Assembly (NCBI RefSeq): GCF_000024865.1 | Contig: NC_013595.1 | Coordinates: forward strand, 7,564,001-7,628,000 | Source: Streptosporangium roseum DSM 43021 | GTDB lineage: Bacteria; Actinomycetota; Actinomycetes; Streptosporangiales; Streptosporangiaceae | DNA: 64,000 nt | Reading direction: 5' to 3' | Shown here: one piece after another, positions 8,750-18,297 of the stretch | Numbering within the stretch: the stretch's first letter is position 1 | How the letters are laid out: each line of letters opens with the position of its first letter | Made by a program: the position numbers and the translations under genes | Notes under the pieces: generated by a model | Told to the model about the DNA's origin: nothing | The model's input: only the letters and a program-made list of their open reading frames with translations | The model's database searches: none

Positions 8750-9166
8750 CTAGCCGGCCTGGTGGTCGACCACGCTCAACAGCTCCCTGAGCTGCTCCCG
8801 CTGGTCGGGGGTGAGCACGGCGAACAGCTCCTCGGCCACCTTCCTGCGCGCCTCGCGCACCCGGCCGTACTCCGTCCTGCCCTCGGGGGTGATCACCAGC
8901 AGGGTGGAGCGGCGGCTGGCCGGATCGACCTCCCGGCGGACCAGACCGGCCTCTTCCAGGGCGTCCACGACGGGAGTGACCGAGCGCGGCACGATCCTGA
9001 GCCTCTCGGCGAGCTGCACCATCTTGAGCGGCGGCTCGGCGTCGGCGATCACGCGCAGCGCCCGCGCCTGGCCGGGGCTCAACCCGAGCGGCCCGAGCCG
9101 CTCGCCGTAACCGCGCCGCAGTCGATGGCCGACGCCGTGCACGAGATCGGCCAGTTCCGTCTCCAC
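8750..9166 (-). CDS. MarR family transcriptional regulator
   Basis: A 138-residue dimeric winged-helix repressor. The recognition region KMVQLAERLRIVPRSVTPVVDALEEAGLV and the wing DPASRRSTLLVITPEGR are clear MarR features. It is divergent from an ABC exporter gene with 77 bp between starts that contain two palindromes. This arrangement is classic for a MarR repressor of its own gene and a drug exporter, probably relieved by a small-molecule ligand; the ligand is unknown. Confidence 0.9.
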   Translation of the reverse strand: METELADLVHGVGHRLRRGYGERLGPLGLSPGQARALRVIADAEPPLKMVQLAERLRIVPRSVTPVVDALEEAGLVRREVDPASRRSTLLVITPEGRTEYGRVREARRKVAEELFAVLTPDQREQLRELLSVVDHQAG

Positions 9167-9180
9167 GCCCTGAACTTATC

Positions 9181-9227
9181 TCATTGTCCGCGGGAATGAT
9201 TGTGAGCTAACCTCCGTTTGAGCAAAC
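9181..9227. promoter_or_regulatory. Candidate MarR operators
   Basis: Two inverted repeats lie between the divergent marR-type and exporter genes: TCATT-n9-AATGA at 9181-9199 and the perfect 12-bp GTTTGAGCAAAC at 9216-9227, the latter just upstream of the exporter ribosome binding site. Both are good candidates for repressor binding. Confidence 0.5.
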
Positions 9228-9243
9228 ATCACAAAGGAGATGC

Positions 9244-11025
<1,782 letters not shown>

Positions 11026-11209
11026 AGGACCCCGGAACGGGACGCGTCCCCCCGGCGCCCGGCCCCGGCACACCTGCGAGCAGGGCCTGCACCTGATCGT
11101 GCCCGGCCTCCGTCGGCCGCCGACCGGCTGCGGATCGGCCGGCTTCACGCGCGACACCCCGCCCGTGGCGTCCCCGATGACCGCGGCCCGCGGGGGTAAC
11201 GTAGCCGGG

Positions 11210-11704
11210 ATGAGCAAGACCTACCTGGAACCGGCCGAGTGGTATGCCACCCTGCCCAGCGTGTTCACCTCGGCCTGCCTGCTGCTCACCGACACCGAGG
11301 ACCGCGTCCTGCTGGTCAAACCCAACTACCGGCCGGGCTGGAGCTTCCCCGGTGGGATCGTCGAGGCCGGTGAGGCGCCGCACGACGGCGCCGTGCGCGA
11401 AGTCGCCGAGGAGCTCGGCGTGTCCGTCGAGGCGGGCGAGCTCCTCGTGGTCCACTGGTCGCCGCCGTCGGAGGAACGCCCCCGCTCCATGATCAACTTC
11501 CTGTTCGACGGCGGCGTCCTGAGCGATCCGGCCCGCATAAGGCTGCAGGTCGAGGAGCTCGACGACGCGGCCTTCCTCCCCTGGGACACCGCCGTCACCC
11601 TGCTTCCGGCGCACACCGCCGCCCGCCTGCCCGCCGCCCACCTCGCCCGGAGGGACAGGCGCCCCGTCTACCTGCCGGGCGGCCTGCCGGACACCTCCGG
11701 CTGA
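11210..11704 (+). CDS. Nudix hydrolase
   Basis: A 164-residue cytoplasmic pyrophosphohydrolase. The complete Nudix box begins at GGIVEAGEAP and runs through REVAEELGV, with all metal-binding glutamates present. WSFPGG just before it is typical of the MutT/ADP-ribose-type fold. Substrate is not predictable. The ATG at 11210 is the natural start for the conserved fold; an upstream open frame from 10997 overlaps the ABC gene and lacks any Nudix homology. About 185 bp upstream of the start hold no gene. Confidence 0.88.
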   Translation: MSKTYLEPAEWYATLPSVFTSACLLLTDTEDRVLLVKPNYRPGWSFPGGIVEAGEAPHDGAVREVAEELGVSVEAGELLVVHWSPPSEERPRSMINFLFDGGVLSDPARIRLQVEELDDAAFLPWDTAVTLLPAHTAARLPAAHLARRDRRPVYLPGGLPDTSG

Positions 11705-11726
11705 GAGGTACGGGCGCGGCCGGCCC

Positions 11727-11947
11727 CTACAGGACGCGCAGGGCCAGCATGCAGATGTCGTCGTCGGACTGGTCGCCGCCGAGCTGTTTGAGGACGCACG
11801 TGATGTCCTTCTCCAGGTCGCCCTCGACGCACCGGGCCGCCGCGTCGAGCAGCGCGTTCAGACCGTCGCCGAGATCCCGGCCCCGGCGCTCCACGATGCC
11901 GTCGGTATAGAAGAACAGCATGTCGCCCGCGTCGAAGTGCGCCGTGT
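11727..11947 (-). pseudogene. PP2C/SpoIIE phosphatase, 3' fragment
   Basis: C-terminal part of an RsbU/SpoIIE-type serine/threonine phosphatase: AHFDAGDMLFFYTDGIVERRG is cut by the TnpB element at its 5' side and continues to a normal TAG stop. The YTDGIVE motif carries a conserved metal-binding aspartate of the family. The 5' part lies at 13461-13730. Removing 11948-13466 restores a continuous frame EVMEYT-AHFDAGD. Confidence 0.8.
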
Positions 11948-11953
11948 TCAGCG

Positions 11954-12214
11954 TTATCTAGCGAGGAACCCTCGGCGCTCACTCCCGGGAGGAATCGATT
12001 CCCGGTCCTGGAGGTGTGAACGTCCGGTCGTCAGTCCGGGCGGTTTGAGGTTTTCGATGCATCCCTTGATGATGCTCAAGGGTGCGCCGCCACAGGAGGT
12101 GGCGACGTAGGACGGCGACCGCAAATGGCCGCCCCACAGATACTCGCGGACGTGAGCGGAGTACTCCGTGCGCAGCAGACGGGCCGAGGCGCCCTTGTCG
12201 AATTCCCATCACGG
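11954..12214 (-). pseudogene. IS200-like Y1 transposase (tnpA), C-terminal relic
   Basis: The minus-strand frame starting near 12212 encodes EFDKGASARLLRTEYSA, VREYLWGGHLRSPSY and SCGGAPLSIIKGCIEN, which match the C-terminal half of TnpA proteins of IS200/IS605 elements. The N-terminal half with the HUH motif is absent: a TGA stop lies just upstream in the frame. The helix that normally reads IKxYIENQ with the catalytic tyrosine here reads IKGCIENL, so the nucleophile is lost. The relic is divergent from tnpB, the usual IS605 arrangement. Confidence 0.7.
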
Positions 12215-12244
12215 TGACATGGACCAAAAGATACCGTGGGCGAT

Positions 12245-13399
12245 GTGAAGCTGGTGGTGCAGGTGAGACTCCTGCCGACGCCTGAGCAGGCGGCGGCGCT
12301 GGCGGCGACTTTGCGCGCGGTCAACGAGGCGGCCACCTGGGTCTCGGCGCTCGCCCACCACCAGCGGGTGTTTCGCAATTACGACCTGCGCCGGCACGCC
12401 TACGGGCGGATCAAGGACAACTACGGGCTGGCGGCTCAGGCCGCGCAGCATGTCATCAAGAAGGTCACTGACGCCTACGCCACGCTGCACGCCAATCTCC
12501 GCAACGGACAGGTGGGCAGACCCGGCTCCGCGCGGCGCGAGCGGGCCTTGGCCAAGCCGATCGTCTTTCGCCCCGGCGCGGCCCAGCCGTTCGACGACCG
12601 CTGTCTGTCCTGGCGGATGGAGTCGCGGACGGTGTCGATCTGGACCACGTGCGGGCGGATGAAGAGCGTGGCGTTCACCGCCTCGGCCGATCAGCTCACG
12701 ACGTTGGCCGCCTACCGCAAGGGCGAATCGGACCTTCTGTACCGCGATGGCAGGTGGTTTTTGATCGCTACCTGTGACATTCCCGACCGGCCAGCCACCA
12801 CCCCGGACGGATTTTTGGGAGTGGACCTGGGGATCGCCAACCTCGCGACCACCAGTGGCGGGGTTCGCCACAGTGGCAGGGCTCTGAACGCGGTCCGCCA
12901 CCGTCACCGCGAGCTGCGCCGCCGCTTGCAGGCCAAGCAGACCAAGTCCGCCAAGCGGCTGCTGAGGAAACGCCGCCGCAAAGAAGCGCGCTTCGCCGCG
13001 GACACCAACCACACCATTGCCAAACGCATCGTGACCGAGGCGACACGCACCGGGCAAGGGATCGCCCTGGAAGACCTCCAGGGCATCCGCGACCGGGTAC
13101 GGCTCCGTAAGCCCCAGCGGGTCACGTTGCATTCGTGGAGCTTCCACCAGCTCGGCCGGTTCGTCGTTTACAAGGCCCGTCGTGCCGGGGTCGCGGTGGT
13201 GTACGTCGACCCGGCTTATACCTCGCAGGGGTGTTCGGCGTGCGGGCACATCGACAGACGCAACCGGCCGGACCAGGAGACCTTCCGCTGTACGTCGTGC
13301 GGTTTCGCTGAGCACGCCGACGTCAACGCGGCCCGCAACATCGCCTCGCGCGGTGTGGCGGGCTGGGCAGTGAGTCACGCTGCCGACGACGCGGCCTGA
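12245..13399 (+). CDS. tnpB: TnpB RNA-guided nuclease (IS605 OrfB)
   Basis: About 384 residues, full length for TnpB. The split RuvC nuclease site is intact: Asp in GVDLGIANLAT, Glu in GIALEDLQGI, and Asp in EHADVNAARNIA. The zinc finger CSACGH / CTSCGF sits between the last two. TnpB proteins are the ancestors of Cas12 and cut DNA next to a target-adjacent motif using a guide RNA from the element's right end. GTG at 12245 (KLVVQVRLLPTPEQ) matches the usual N-terminus; a GTG at 12236 adds three residues. Neither has a good ribosome binding site. Because tnpA is dead, TnpB here may act only to keep the element in place. Confidence 0.9.
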   Translation: MKLVVQVRLLPTPEQAAALAATLRAVNEAATWVSALAHHQRVFRNYDLRRHAYGRIKDNYGLAAQAAQHVIKKVTDAYATLHANLRNGQVGRPGSARRERALAKPIVFRPGAAQPFDDRCLSWRMESRTVSIWTTCGRMKSVAFTASADQLTTLAAYRKGESDLLYRDGRWFLIATCDIPDRPATTPDGFLGVDLGIANLATTSGGVRHSGRALNAVRHRHRELRRRLQAKQTKSAKRLLRKRRRKEARFAADTNHTIAKRIVTEATRTGQGIALEDLQGIRDRVRLRKPQRVTLHSWSFHQLGRFVVYKARRAGVAVVYVDPAYTSQGCSACGHIDRRNRPDQETFRCTSCGFAEHADVNAARNIASRGVAGWAVSHAADDAA

Positions 13400-13466
13400 A
13401 CCGTCGAACCCATCGACGGCGAGGAGCTGCAAGCTCGGTCGTTTACGGCCGAGAAGCTGACCGTGT
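13400..13466 (+). ncRNA. Probable right-end guide RNA scaffold (reRNA/omegaRNA 3' part)
   Basis: Directly after the tnpB stop are two stem-loops: CCGTCGA-ACCCA-TCGACGG (13401-13419) and CTCGGTCG-TTTA-CGGCCGAG (13434-13453). The element ends at 13466, so the guide would be read from the phosphatase sequence immediately beyond. Position and structure match the 3' scaffold of TnpB guide RNAs, whose 5' part overlaps the tnpB coding end. No transcript evidence is available. Confidence 0.5.
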
Positions 13467-13730
13467 ACTCCATAACCTCGAACGCCCCGAGCATGGTGCC
13501 GGGGGCGCCCTTCAGGAAGGTGGCCCGGCCGTCACGGACCAGGACGGGGGGCGGGTGGCCGGCGGAGATCCAGCTGAAGGTGCGGTGGACGGGTCGAAGT
13601 GGCCGATGACGACGGTTCCGGTGGCGGCGGCCAGGACCAGGGAGACGAGCATCAGCGGCGGGCCGTTCGGAGCGGCACGGTGGATGAGGAGGAGGCCGGC
13701 CAGGCCGGTGAAACCGGCCGGCACGTCGAT
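13461..13730 (-). pseudogene. PP2C/SpoIIE phosphatase, 5' fragment, frameshifted
   Basis: The minus strand encodes VVIGHFDPST in one frame and then RTFSWISAGHPPPVLVRDGR and GAPGTMLGAFEVMEYT in the next. A single missing C near 13583 explains the shift. SAGHPPP is a conserved motif of SpoIIE/RsbU phosphatases. Further upstream the frame is a hydrophobic stretch (PAGFTGLAGLLLIHRAAP) that does not look like the phosphatase and may be part of another gene joined by deletion. The gene is thus broken three ways: 5' truncation, frameshift and element insertion. Confidence 0.7.
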
Positions 13731-13759
13731 CCAGAGGAAGGAAGCCGTACGCTCTCGTC

Positions 13760-15298
13760 ATGCTCAACACCCGCTATGCGCGCTCTGGAATGGTCTGCAC
13801 GGTCGATCACCTCGCTTCCAGCGCGGGCGTGGCCATGTTGGAGCGGGGAGGTTCGGCGGCCGACGCGGCGATCGCGGCGAACGCCGTACTGGCGGTGACC
13901 GCCCCGCACATGTGCGGACTGGGCGGTGATCTGTTCGCGCTCGTCCACGACGGCACCGGCGCGCCCGCGGCGCTCAACGCCTCCGGGCGGGCGGGGTCGG
14001 GCGCCGACGCCGAGCGGCTGCGCGCCGAGGGGCACGACCGCATGCCGCACCGCCACGACGTCCGCTCGACCCCGGTGCCGGGCTGCGCGGACGGCTGGCT
14101 GGCCCTGCACGGCCGGTACGGCAGGCTGCCGGCGGCGGAGGTGCTGGCACCGGCGATCGGGCACGCCCGTGACGGCTTCCCCGCCTCGCCGCTGATGATC
14201 CCCGCCCTGGAGACGGTCGGCCCGCTGTGCGAGGACTTCGCCTCGGCCCGGCGGGCCGGTGACCTGATCAGGCGGCCCGGGGTGGCTCGGGCGCTGGAGG
14301 CCCTGGCCGACGGCCGCGACGGGTTCTACCTCGGCGAGTTCGGCCAGGGGCTGCTCGAGGTCGGCGGCGGCGAGTACACCGAGGACGACCTCGCCAAGGC
14401 GAGCGCCGAATGGGTGGATCCGCTGCGGGTGAGGGCCTTCGGGCACGACGTGTGGACCATGCCGCCCAACTCGCAGGGATACCTGCTGCTGCTGGCCCTC
14501 GGCATCGCCGAAGGGCTCGACCTGCCCTCCGACCCGGGCGATCCGCTCTGGGCGCACCTGCTGGTGGAGGCCGCGCGGATGGCCGGGCACGACCGGCCGG
14601 AGCTGCTGTTCGACGGCGCCTCCGTCGAGGAGGCGCTGGGCTCGGCCGCCGCGCGCCGCGCCCTGATCCACCCCGCCCGCCGGGTGGCGGTCCGCGACCT
14701 CACCTCGCCTGGCGACACCACCTATCTGTGCGCGGTGGACGGCGACGGCATGGGCGTCTCGCTGATCCAGTCCAACGCCGCGGGGTTCGGCGGAATGGTC
14801 TTCGAACCTCGCACCGGCATCAACCTGCACAACCGCGGCATCGGGTTCTCGCTGGTCCCGGGCCACCCCGCCGAGTACGGTCCCGGCCGGCGCCCGCCGC
14901 ACACCCTTGTCCCCGCCCTCGTCACCCGCCCCGACGGGTCGCTCCGCTCGGTCGTGGGCACGATGGGCGGCGACGCCCAGCCGCAGATCCTGCTCCAGGT
15001 CCTGACCCGCCTGCTCGCCCACGGCCAGACACCCGGTGAGGCCATCGGCGCCGCCCGCTGGCGGCTGGCCTCCGGCGGCACCGGCTTCGACACCTGGGAC
15101 GCCCCCGACCAGGCCATGGTCGAGGTCGAGGCCGGCGGTCCGTGGGGCGACGGCCTGCGCGACCGGGGCCACCCCGTCGGCGCCGCGCCGTACGGCTCCA
15201 CCTTCGGCCACGCCCACCTGATCGACCTGCTGCCCTCGGGCGTCCTGGCCGGGGCGGCCGACCCGCGGTCGATCATCGGGGCCGCCGCCGGACTCTGA
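13760..15298 (+). CDS. ggt: Gamma-glutamyltransferase family protein
   Basis: A 512-residue N-terminal-nucleophile enzyme. The proprotein cuts itself before the Thr of GDTTYLCAVDGDG, giving a large and a small subunit. Other family marks are APHMCGLGGDLFALVHD in the large subunit and VGTMGGDAQPQ in the small. No signal peptide is seen, so this is probably a cytoplasmic YwrD-type relative acting on gamma-glutamyl compounds or acyl amides. The ATG overlaps the 5' end of the phosphatase pseudogene on the other strand; GAGGAAGGAAG lies upstream. Transcription may start within the pseudogene remnant. Confidence 0.88.
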   Translation: MLNTRYARSGMVCTVDHLASSAGVAMLERGGSAADAAIAANAVLAVTAPHMCGLGGDLFALVHDGTGAPAALNASGRAGSGADAERLRAEGHDRMPHRHDVRSTPVPGCADGWLALHGRYGRLPAAEVLAPAIGHARDGFPASPLMIPALETVGPLCEDFASARRAGDLIRRPGVARALEALADGRDGFYLGEFGQGLLEVGGGEYTEDDLAKASAEWVDPLRVRAFGHDVWTMPPNSQGYLLLLALGIAEGLDLPSDPGDPLWAHLLVEAARMAGHDRPELLFDGASVEEALGSAAARRALIHPARRVAVRDLTSPGDTTYLCAVDGDGMGVSLIQSNAAGFGGMVFEPRTGINLHNRGIGFSLVPGHPAEYGPGRRPPHTLVPALVTRPDGSLRSVVGTMGGDAQPQILLQVLTRLLAHGQTPGEAIGAARWRLASGGTGFDTWDAPDQAMVEVEAGGPWGDGLRDRGHPVGAAPYGSTFGHAHLIDLLPSGVLAGAADPRSIIGAAAGL

Positions 15299-15336
15299 CC
15301 GGGGGTTTTCGGCGGCAGAACGGGTAGGGCGGCGAT

Positions 15337-15651
15337 ATGAGCGAAATGCCCCCAGACCGCAAGGGTCTGAGCGACGAGCAGGCGGTCGAGGTCGAGGAGT
15401 GGACCGACGACCTCGGCCTCAACCACGAGATCCGCGAGGACGACCCCGAGCACCGGGACACCCTCGACGAACGCCTCTGGCGCGAAGCCCCGGAGCGCGA
15501 GCGGGCCCCGCGCGACGAGAACCGCCTCGTGGCACCGGACGAGGGCATCGGCCCGGACGAGACGTCCGAGGAGTACGCCCGGGACGTCGGGGCCGACGAC
15601 GGCGACCTGTCAGCCGAGGAGCGCGCCATCCACATCGACCCCGACGCCTGA
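15337..15651 (+). CDS. Small acidic protein, DUF5709-like
   Basis: A 104-residue, highly acidic protein with no membrane segment or cysteine. It resembles the actinobacterial DUF5709 family in its DEGIGPDETSEEYARDVG and AEERAIHI segments. Function is unknown. It lies 38 nt after the gamma-glutamyltransferase gene and may be transcribed with it. A GC hairpin follows directly after the stop. Confidence 0.7.
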   Translation: MSEMPPDRKGLSDEQAVEVEEWTDDLGLNHEIREDDPEHRDTLDERLWREAPERERAPRDENRLVAPDEGIGPDETSEEYARDVGADDGDLSAEERAIHIDPDA

Positions 15652-15653
15652 CG

Positions 15654-15743
15654 CGGGGCCACGGCCCCGGCCCGGGTCACCGGCGGGTTCCCCGGGCGGG
15701 GACACCACCGGCGGCCCGCCACCGGTGACCGCACGCCGGTGAC
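15654..15743. terminator. Hairpins between convergent genes
   Basis: CGGGGCC-AC-GGCCCCG at 15654-15669 follows the DUF5709-like stop. A wider inverted repeat GTCACCGG (15676-15683) / CCGGTGAC (15722-15729, repeated at 15736-15743) precedes the end of the convergent HAD gene. Together they can serve both directions. Confidence 0.55.
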
Positions 15744-15752
15744 CGGCGGAGG

Positions 15753-16412
15753 TCACCCGGCCGTCTTGTGGGTCAGCGCCGCGACGAGGGCGGGGAAGTC
15801 GTCGACGACGAAGTCGGCCTCACCCGCCTCGGGCCGCGCGGCGTGGAGGTGACCCCAGGGACCCCGGCGGATCAGCGCGGTCCACATGCCGGCCGCGCGG
15901 GCGGGACGGATGTCGTTGTCGAGCCGGTCGCCCACGTAGAGGATCTCCCCCGGCTCCCGCCCCGACACCGCGACGACCTTGGCGAAGAAAGCGGGGTCGG
16001 GCTTGGAGACGCCCCAGCCGTCGGAGGTGTGGATCGCGTCGACGGGCAGGTCCATCGCGGTCAGCGCGTCGTAGGCCTGCGGCGGCTGGTTGCCCGCGAT
16101 GATCAGCTCGTATCCCAGGTCGCGCAGCGCGGCCAGGCCGGCCCGCACGTCCGGATAGAGGTCGTCGGCGTCGAAGTTCACCCGGAGCCCGTCGGGGTCC
16201 TCCCGCTTCCAGGCCTCCTGCTCCGCCTCCAGGTCGAACCCGGGCCTGATCAGCTCGAAGGCGTCGGAGTGCGGCCGGTCGAGCGCGGCCACGCCGCCCA
16301 GCACGCCGAGCATCGTGAACCGGGTGACGCCCAGCCGGTCGGCCCAGCGCGACCAGATCCGCGTCTCGTCGATCAGCGTCTCCCCGACATCGAACACCAA
16401 CGCCCGCACCAC
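15753..16412 (-). CDS. HAD family hydrolase
   Basis: A 219-residue cytoplasmic phosphatase-like protein. Motif I is DVGETL (nucleophile Asp, with Gly-Glu where DxDxT/V is canonical, a known variant of this subgroup), motif II lies in IIAGNQ, motif III is SKPDPAFF and motif IV GDRLDND. An alpha-helical cap lies between residues 20 and 80. Substrate is unknown. It converges on the DUF5709-like gene and is divergent from the Uma2 gene 200 bp away. Confidence 0.87.
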   Translation of the reverse strand: MVRALVFDVGETLIDETRIWSRWADRLGVTRFTMLGVLGGVAALDRPHSDAFELIRPGFDLEAEQEAWKREDPDGLRVNFDADDLYPDVRAGLAALRDLGYELIIAGNQPPQAYDALTAMDLPVDAIHTSDGWGVSKPDPAFFAKVVAVSGREPGEILYVGDRLDNDIRPARAAGMWTALIRRGPWGHLHAARPEAGEADFVVDDFPALVAALTHKTAG

Positions 16413-16584
16413 GATGCTCCCCCTCCGCTCGGCCCACCGATCCTACGGGAGTACGGCGGGGCCACGCCGGACAGGTCCTGCCGGAACATGACCTGTCGGG
16501 ATCTGTCTGCACCCGGTCGCGCACCGATAACCGCTGCGCATATCTCACGGTCCCCAGGGAACCCCATGGAACACTTAGGGTGTT

Positions 16585-16594
16585 TGTTCGAACA
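16585..16594. promoter_or_regulatory. Palindrome upstream of Uma2 gene
   Basis: TGTTCGAACA, a perfect 10-bp palindrome, lies 17 nt upstream of the Uma2 ATG, just 5' of the GAAGGGG ribosome binding site. It could be an operator. It does not match the actinobacterial LexA box, which has the half-sites in the opposite order and spaced. Confidence 0.3.
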
Positions 16595-16611
16595 CGAAGG
16601 GGCACGAACCC

Positions 16612-17214
16612 ATGGTGATGACAGCACAGGGACGACTCCCTCGGCACACCCCCGCCGAAGACCACCCACTACCCCGCACGCCGAGGGAGTTCTTCGAGTC
16701 CCTCCCCCCCACCCTCCGCCTCCGCGCCGAGATCATCGACGGGAACCTAATCTTGAGCCCTTCAGGCATCCCCCGGCACGGCCGCATCGCCATGCACATG
16801 GCCTTCGCGTTGCTTCCCATCTTGGACGAACACGGATGGGAAAGCTTTGCGGGAAACGTCGACGTCTGCATCGAAGGGCCACGCGACACCGTGATCCCCG
16901 ACTACTGCCTGGCCCTCAGAGACGCTCCGCTCTGGGGTGACCGGGAGATCCTCTCCTCAGGGCTGATCATGGTGGCCGAGATTGTCTCGCCCGGGAGCAT
17001 GGAGACGGACCGCGCCACGAAGCCCCGGATCTACGCGGGTTGCGGTATTCCGATCATGCTGATCATCGATCCCGTCGCTTCCCCGGCAACGGTCACCGTC
17101 CTCAGCAATCCCGAGGACGGCGCCTACCGGACCACCACGCGCACCGAAATGGGCAAGCCGGTCCGGATCCCCGCCCCCGTCGACTTCGAGCTGGACACCT
17201 CGATCTTCCTGTAG
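16612..17214 (+). CDS. Uma2 family (DUF820) restriction-endonuclease-fold protein
   Basis: About 200 residues of the Uma2/DUF820 family, which has a PD-(D/E)XK nuclease fold. Core acidic positions are seen in VIPDYCLA and VAEIVSPGS, with the downstream basic position in ATKPRIYAGCGI. Most members have no known role; they are frequent in cyanobacteria and actinobacteria and often move horizontally. Codon use looks less GC-biased than in its neighbours. The start ATG 16612 has GAAGGGG about 10 nt upstream; ATG 16618 is an alternative. It is followed by a classical T-tailed terminator. Confidence 0.85.
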   Translation: MVMTAQGRLPRHTPAEDHPLPRTPREFFESLPPTLRLRAEIIDGNLILSPSGIPRHGRIAMHMAFALLPILDEHGWESFAGNVDVCIEGPRDTVIPDYCLALRDAPLWGDREILSSGLIMVAEIVSPGSMETDRATKPRIYAGCGIPIMLIIDPVASPATVTVLSNPEDGAYRTTTRTEMGKPVRIPAPVDFELDTSIFL

Positions 17215-17232
17215 TCCCCCGACCTTCGGCGA

Positions 17233-17269
17233 CCCGCCACGGCGTCCCTCCATAACCGTGGCGGGTTTT
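17233..17269 (+). terminator. Rho-independent terminator after Uma2 gene
   Basis: CCCGCCACGG (17233-17242) and CCGTGGCGGG (17256-17265) form a 10-bp stem followed by TTTT. It is among the few T-tailed terminators in this window. Confidence 0.85.
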
Positions 17270-17459
17270 CTGTGCGCGGGGTCCGACCTGACGCGCAGCC
17301 GTACCGAAGCCTGTCCGAGTGCCGGAAGCCGGCCGGAAAAGCACTGCCGGAGAGTCACCCAGGTCGCCCAGTGGCTCCCCTGTCCACGACGGCCCGGCGA
17401 CGCGGCCGCCGGAAGCCGGGTGCGGCGTGCGGGGCACCGCGTTGATAGCCCCGCCCTCC

Positions 17460-17477
17460 GGTGAAACATTCGTCACC
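17460..17477. promoter_or_regulatory. Candidate Crp-family operator
   Basis: GGTGA-n8-TCACC, a perfect inverted repeat 30 nt upstream of the Crp/Fnr regulator start. The half-sites resemble Crp sites (TGTGA/TCACA) but the spacer is 8 rather than 6. Its position suits autoregulation of the downstream four-gene operon. The preceding 190 bp (17270-17459) hold no gene. Confidence 0.4.
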
Positions 17478-17506
17478 ATGAGCACGACTTCCGTGGAGGT
17501 GGGCGA

Positions 17507-18229
17507 GTGACGAGGAGGCAGCCAGGTGACCCGTTCGCCCGGGGAAGTTTCCTCACCCAACTGTCGGCCCCGGTGAGAGAACGTCTGCTGGGCCTCGGGA
17601 CGGTCGCGCAACGCGCCGCCGGACACGATCTCATCCGGCAGGGCACGATGGACGACATCGTCTTCGTCCTTATGGAGGCCATCACGAAGATCACCGCACG
17701 GGCCGAGAACGGCAGCCAGGTGCTCTTGGCGGTCCGGGTGAGCGGAGACATCGTGGGCGACATGGCGGCGCTGAGCGGGGGACCGCGTTCGGCGACGGTG
17801 ACGACCTGTCGCAGATCGACCATCTGCGCGATCAAAGGCCCGATCTTCCTCGACTTCCTGCGCAAGACCCCCGAGGCGGGCCTGGCCCTGAGCCGCCTGA
17901 TCGGCGACCGGCTCCGGTGGGCGAACGAGCGCAGGCTCGATTTCGCAGGTTACGACGCCGGCATCCGCCTCGCGCGCCTTCTGCTGACACTCGCGGCCCG
18001 CCATGGCCGGTGGGTCTCCAGCGAACTGGACATGGGAGTCCCTCTCACACAGGCAGAGCTCGGCGAGCTCATCGGCGCGAAGGAGGTGACCGTCCAGAAG
18101 GCCCTGCGCGAGCTGGCGGACCGGGGACTGATACGACGCGTCCGGCGGGGCGTGGTCATCACAGGGGTAGCGGAGCTGGCCGAGCTCGCAGGAACGCCGG
18201 AAGTGATCGATCAGCTCAAGCCCTACTGA
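17507..18229 (+). CDS. Crp/Fnr family regulator of the cyclase operon
   Basis: A 240-residue protein with an N-terminal cyclic-nucleotide-binding barrel (about 10-130) and a C-terminal winged helix (about 170-225). The phosphate-binding cassette reads GDIVGDMAALSGGPRSATVTT: the Arg that contacts the cyclic phosphate is kept (RSA), while the usual Glu of FGEMA is Asp. The HTH is PLTQAELGELIGAKEVTVQKALRE-like. The start is GTG 17507 with GGAGGT seven bases upstream. A ten-codon reading frame (ATG 17478) ends on this start codon (GAGTGA). Being first in an operon with a nucleotide cyclase, it may sense that cyclase's product; this is inference. Confidence 0.88.
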   Translation: MTRRQPGDPFARGSFLTQLSAPVRERLLGLGTVAQRAAGHDLIRQGTMDDIVFVLMEAITKITARAENGSQVLLAVRVSGDIVGDMAALSGGPRSATVTTCRRSTICAIKGPIFLDFLRKTPEAGLALSRLIGDRLRWANERRLDFAGYDAGIRLARLLLTLAARHGRWVSSELDMGVPLTQAELGELIGAKEVTVQKALRELADRGLIRRVRRGVVITGVAELAELAGTPEVIDQLKPY

Positions 18230-18297
18230 TACGGGTCCGTCTGTGCCTCCGGCGTCATCGTGGAGTCCGTCACCACGCCACCGGCACGGAGGGCCAC

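Larger units (their letters stand above)
11948..13466 (+). mobile_element. IS605-family element with tnpB and a tnpA relic
   Basis: About 1519 bp. Both junctions carry CCGTGT (11942-11947 and 13461-13466). Deleting one copy plus the element rebuilds the phosphatase frame exactly, so the boundaries are known to within this 6-bp ambiguity. There is no further target duplication and there are no terminal inverted repeats, as expected for single-strand transposition by Y1 elements. Subterminal hairpins lie near the left end (11961-11978) and the right end (13434-13453). The element holds an intact TnpB gene and a divergent, broken tnpA, so it is probably immobile unless helped in trans. Confidence 0.85.

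Noticed and set aside
16585..16594. LexA/SOS box before the Uma2 gene
   Set aside because: TGTTCGAACA has half-sites in the wrong order and lacks the 4-nt spacer of the actinobacterial LexA box (GAAC-n4-GTTC).
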